Shown one piece after another: positions 59,401 to 64,000 of a stretch of 64,000 bases of DNA. Under the pieces are notes generated by a model, which was not told the origin of the DNA, did no database searches, and was given only the letters and a program-made list of their open reading frames with translations. Every line of letters begins with the position of its first letter. Within the stretch, counting starts at the first letter, position 1. The position numbers were made by a program, and so were the translations under genes. The stretch is from Tetmemena sp. SeJ-2015 (lineage: Eukaryota > Ciliophora > Spirotrichea > Sporadotrichida > Oxytrichidae): contig JAJKFJ010022584.1 in NCBI GenBank assembly GCA_027382625.1, positions 1-64,000 on the forward strand, written 5' to 3'.

Positions 59401-62400
59401 ATTAACTATTTTCATGTTTGTAAATTTATATTTGGTATGCTATTTTAAACTGTGAAAGTTACATAATTTAAAAAAATTTCATTTATACTTTATCTCTATT
59501 TTAGTTTACTCAATTATTTGTGCAAAGAATATCAAATTATAACTTGCTTTATTAGATTAAATTATAATTTTATAGTAAATTAGTGCAAATTTTTATAATT
59601 AAATTGATTTACTGATTTAAAAAGATTCTTGAAGTAGGCTTAAAAAATAATTTCCGATTCATAGAGATCCATCTTCATTTTATAAATTTGTTCATCAGTG
59701 TAGTTTACAGGTGGCTTGTAAAAGACCATGAAGAATTGGTTTATATAATTTTAATCGCCTAAACATAATTAAAATGCTAATTTTTACATTAATGGTTGTA
59801 TGTGGTTTGAATGGATGAATTCTTTTTGTCTTGTAGTTTGATGGGAACTTTATAGAGTCCTATCTGATTTATATAAATTTTTGTTTGGAGTGAATTCTAA
59901 AGAGTACTAACTTTTCTACACTTATAAATATAATAAATAATGCACTGTAAACCAGCGCATTCTGTCCAAGGAGTAGGTTACTTGCACTTGGTTTATATTA
60001 GGATATACTATCTTTGGGAGGTTATAGATGTATGTCTACTCTGCTTAAATTGATATTTGACTCAGCTTTTGACTTAACTACGGGTATGGAATGAATGTAT
60101 CCACGTTAAAACAAACATTACTAGTTGTATTGTGTACTTAAATTGAAAACTAAAATTGAGTTTTGTACTTTATTTAGGGACTTCGCCTTAAATTTCTATA
60201 AGAATTGAAAGGGCTGTGTTAGTAGTAGTCCACTCATCATTTAAAGTAGCTACTGTTGTTAGCTGATAAAGTCCTCTTAAATAGTCGTCCTCAGTATAGA
60301 CACTGAAAGTCCTGTTGGGCATGACTGTTAAAATAATAATAATTGAAGTAACAAAAATAGGAGCACTTGATGAACCAGAGGCTCTTATAGAATATGAGAA
60401 GATGTTCCCGCAGTTATTGATAAAAAATAATTTGCTTTTATCATTTTCTAAAATAATTAAAGAAGTTGTTGTTACTTAATATCTGCCAGAATTATAGATA
60501 AGTATTAAGTTATAAGCTTTTATGAGATAAATTATAATTAGAACATGAAAATTTGTAATGATTCAATTAATTATAGCTTTCGCAAAAAAAAAAGTCACAC
60601 TTGAAACCTTAATTTTTTCGAATTTTAATTATATAAAATTATCATTATATTTGAGTAAGTAAGATAACTTGAGAAGTCAAAAGTTTTGACAGATGCAGCT
60701 ATCGAATAGTAAAATAGTGGGACTGAAGTACTTGTGGCATATAATTATCTATTTGAAATTTTTATTATTTTAAGCAACAATTGTAGGCCTGCATTTTATG
60801 GTGACTGTGAAGGTGAAAGAATAAGTGTTAGCTGTGTTCATTGGATTTGTAAATGTGATAGTGACTGTGTAAACTCCCTTTGAAAGATAATTGCTAGAGC
60901 TTACAACAACCTTCTTGTAAATTATATTAAAAAGTAAAATTATATTTAGCATTTCTTGTTTGTGCTATCGTAGGTAATAGCTTAAAATATATATCTGTTG
61001 AAGGAGTCACCGCTGGAGAAACACTCATTGATTGAGTAGGAGCTGTGCAATAGGCCTTTAAGACACTATATGTTGCAACACTCACTTCTGAGGATGTGGC
61101 TGCATAAATAGGCATTTATATAAGTAATTTTATAAATTAGCATAGACATAGTAAGTTATAGAGGTATAAGGTGTAGGAAGGGTCACTTATTGTTTAAAAT
61201 ATATTGTTTACTTTTCAATCGTAAATATTTAATTACATTAAGGTTATTAAAGCTTTAAATTGAAAGACATATTCGGAAGAGAACATGAAAAATGAACAAT
61301 TAACAAATATCTGTCAAAATCTAATACTTTGAGGATTTCATTCAGAAAAATTAAAAAATGAGGATTCTAATTAAATCTCCTTCCAAAATAAGGAAAAATA
61401 CATCTGCAAAAGGGAATGAAAAATCTCAGAGTCTCTATTAATCTTTGAGAGAATTTTATTTTTTATTATTCCTCAATCTAAACTTTAATTAATAAAAAAT
61501 ACTCTGCAAGCCTAGAAACCTATGAAGGCCTCAATTAGTTAGACTAATTAAAAATATTGATCTCCTTCATATTCTCTAACCGGGGATTTTTGAAAACTCA
61601 AAGAGATGATTAATATTTATTTTTAATCAATTTATCGTTAATTTTTATACTTTTATTATAATATTAATAAGCTATAATTCATTTTAAATGCATTATAGTT
61701 AGTAGAGCAGTCTTAAATTGTTATAGTGAGAGTTATAGTTGAAGTCTTTCCCGTAACAAAAATATTAACGAATACTACATTCAGGCCCATTTTTAAAAAT
61801 CATAATTTTATCTCAACTTAATATGTAACAATTCTTTAAAAGTAGAGATTTACTTTGATTTAAATTTAATATTCTGATTGACTGTGACTTAATCAGTTGT
61901 AGTGGCGACTAGAGTGGCTTGAGCAGCGTACAAATAAGGGGAAGTGAGTATTGAGAATGTGTTTGCGTTGCCAACTTAGTTACTGATAGTGTATGTTCTG
62001 ACCTTGTCTGAGCATATTTCATCTCCCAAGAATAACTGATCCATGCTGTAGTTGAAGTTCCCATTTTGCTTTATATGCGCAGTTAAGCTATAAGTGCTCG
62101 TGCCTGATATAGTTGTGAACGTTAAAGTGGGAGCGGTGCATCCTGTTGCTGGTTTCTTAGGGCTAAGATTATTTATCTATGTCGTTGTGAGAGTGGTAAA
62201 AGTGTGTATCAATTTAATTTAACAAATAATTTAAATAATGAAGTGAAAGATGCTGTAGTGAAGGAATAGGTTTAAGATGTCATTTACCCTGAGACAACAT
62301 AGAAAAGATTAAACACCTCAAATAGAATTTGTTGTTTTAAGTTTTAACTTATTTGTATTAAACTTTTTTAAAGATTAGAAAATTTATTTGCAAAAGAAAG

Positions 62401-64000
62401 AGTATCAATATCCAGATCTACATAATCTTAATTAAATCTTATACTAGAAAATAATGAAAAGTTTGAAATCCATTTATTTAATTAGGAATTCTATTACACT
62501 ATGATTAGGTTATTTAAGTTTACATTTTAAAAATGGCATTAAGTTATAATGAAATTAATTATTTCGAGTTTTATGGAAAAATATTTTATACTTTTCATTC
62601 AAATACAACTCGAATTTGTTATTTTTATTAAAAAATTATGAAGAATTTTTATTAAAAAAGAGATTTAATTAGAGTTGAAGCTTGAGATCGTATTATTTAA
62701 ATATGATGCATTAATTGCAATAATTTTAATTCTTTTATATAAATTTCTAAATACAAAATTACGCTCGATTATTCTCAATCAAATTTTAAATAATTGAAAA
62801 CTGATTTAAATAACTGAGGCTCCTCTTATTTTTATATAATTTTGATGTAACAAATAAGAAATATAAAATAACCTTCATAATAAAATTAAAGTATTAGCGG
62901 TATCTGTTGGTCCTGAACCATAAACAATTTTAATAATTTTATAGTTGATGAATTATTTATTTTATTTTCACTTAATAAGCAAAAATATGTTGAAAGAAGT
63001 TCAATTGAAAATAAAGAAGTCATAAATTTATTGTCCTTAAAAATATATTTAATAATTTAAAGCCTAATTTATTTATCAGAAATGAATTCTAAGAGATTTT
63101 TTTAATTTAAATAAAATTTAAATTCAATTTTAAAATTAGGGACTTCAATCTTAAATATTATTTGAGTTTAAGTAGTACAAGCCTCTGCGTTATTAATTTA
63201 TATTTATTCGAAGTCATAATGAAAGCGTTATCGGAGCAGGATCCTGAGCAAGAGTAGTATGATAAATAAATGATTTGAATGATCCTGCTAAAAGGCCGTC
63301 ATAATTTGGAAGGATATAATTTAAAAATATGGGCTCTATACACCCAATATATCCTGTAGAAATACATTTTAGTCACAGTTTAAAGAGCTGAAATCAATAA
63401 AATTTACATACTGATGTTGTTCCAATATTGTAATTTCTGTAAATGAAGGATCAATTTTAATTTCAATTCATTAAAAATAAATTTTAAAGTTTGGGAATAA
63501 ATATAAATTGCAATAAAAAGGCAAATTATAATGGCAAATCAAAAAAAACATCTATAAAAAATAGATATGGAGAAAAATATTAAAATTTCTCTGATTTATT
63601 TAATTCTCAAATGAAAATTTTTAGAGAACTTTAGTAAATTACTAGTTTTACAAAAAATAAAATAGAACTTATGTTTAAACTTTACTTAATTAAAATATAA
63701 TGATAATTGTATCTCTTAGGAAAAATAAAAGCATCTTTGCAGAGCGCGCCTTGCTATAAACATGATGTAGCTAAGTACCTTCACAGAGAAGATCCAATAA
63801 CTTAATTTAAAATTCATTTTATATCATAGACCAATCTTTAATTTTTAATATTAATTCAGGGATTTATATTCATTTAATTCATCTAGAGAGTTCTACTATT
63901 TTTCAATTAAATAACTCTCACATTCTCAAATAAATACAATAAAAGATGTAACGTTGTATTTACACTTCCTATTAATTTTAATTGTTTTGTAAAGAGATAT
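56466..64000 (-). CDS. D3: very large propeller/Ig-like membrane protein (tandem copy 3, 5' end beyond window)
   Basis: Stop TGA at 56466-56468; runs off the right edge. From the window edge on the minus strand: NYDGLLAGSFKSFIYHTTLA (about 63250-63310), NNAEACTTQ (about 63180), ATGCTAPTLTFTTISGTS (about 62110), GDEICSDKVRTYTISN (61990-62030), PYLYAAQATLVATTTDQVTV (61880-61940), TITLTITIQDCSTN (about 61720), VSVSPAV-like and KVVVSSSNYLSKGVYTVTIT (60850-60910), TVTIKCRPTIVA (60770-60810), VYTEDDYLRGLYQLTTVATL (60240-60310), RRIIPQIDNFFILERSFIEN (58180-58250), helices around 56850-57140, and a tail with SQTQEILIKEQTLVVEEVEY, SYKDQLFAAQYGDTEED, then FKPQRLFLTQRVAESI. The domain order is Ig/CADG-like repeats, membrane helices, cytoplasmic tail. 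It is the paralog most similar to D2. Function unknown. Confidence 0.68.
60912..60959 (-). other. IES in D3, pointer ACAAGAA (minus strand), 41 bp removed
   Basis: TTCTTGT on the plus strand at 60912-60918 and 60953-60959. Minus-strand joining gives TYDSTNK-KVVVSSSNYLSKG in frame. There is no GT at the left end, so it is not an intron. Confidence 0.87.

Noticed and set aside
1..64000. tRNA, rRNA, CRISPR array or telomere repeat
   Set aside because: No cloverleaf with conserved T-loop, no rRNA core motif, no regularly spaced repeat and no tandem C4A4-type repeat was seen by eye.
1..64000. Scrambled (permuted or inverted) gene segments
   Set aside because: In every gene that could be followed (A1, A2, B, E, D1-D3) the recognised blocks are in protein order and on one strand. 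The A3 relic is the only possible hint.

Overview
This window looks like germline (micronuclear) DNA of a ciliate that reads TAA and TAG as glutamine and stops only at TGA. Three things support this. (1) Conserved protein blocks on both strands stay open only under that code. (2) The blocks are cut up by AT-rich inserts that lack GT..AG ends. (3) Each solved insert is bounded by a 2-8 bp direct repeat (a 'pointer'), and removing one repeat plus the insert restores the reading frame. That is the structure of internal eliminated sequences (IESs) between macronuclear-destined segments. Pointers of up to 8 bp, together with the code, favour a spirotrich such as Oxytricha or Stylonychia, but the species cannot be named. 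No scrambled segment order and no telomere repeat was seen. Standard-code ORF calls are therefore mostly fragments or shadows of the real genes.

Layout. 1-4837 (+): 3' part of A1, a large membrane protein (EGF-like, multi-pass C-terminus). 5557-6330: relic pieces of a third copy (A3). 6.4-9.1 kb: mostly gene-free, with a 332-bp inverted-repeat element. About 9100-22742 (+): A2, a near-complete paralog of A1 with a beta-helix-like ectodomain, a Cys-rich region and a multi-pass C-terminus; two other inverted-repeat elements lie inside its span. 23053-25231 (-): E, a PX-domain protein. 25500-30010 (+): B, an OSCA/TMEM63-like multi-pass channel-type protein. 30094-31036 (+): C, a longin/R-SNARE-like protein. 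From 31629 to the right edge, three tandem minus-strand paralogs D1, D2 and D3 encode very large proteins with N-terminal propeller-like repeats, Ig/CADG-like domains and a C-terminal membrane and cytoplasmic part.

Elements. Three short elements share the terminal inverted repeat TATTAT..GTTCAGCCCC. Two foldback elements have tips reading GGGGCCTTTCCTCG; one has a perfect 8-bp target duplication. A GC-rich island of about 0.5 kb (52962-53467), packed with perfect hairpins and flanked by a ~21-bp direct repeat, interrupts the D2 span and is the least explained object here.

Most interesting point. Comparing A1 with A2, and D1 with D2 and D3, shows IESs at the same protein position with unrelated interiors, different lengths and shifted pointers. 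It also shows very short IESs (11-19 bp removed) inside conserved codons, and a set of 4-7 bp candidates whose removal restores frame. Gene ends given for A2, D1, D2 and D3 on the 5' side are estimates; protein families are recognised from remembered motifs, with no database search.
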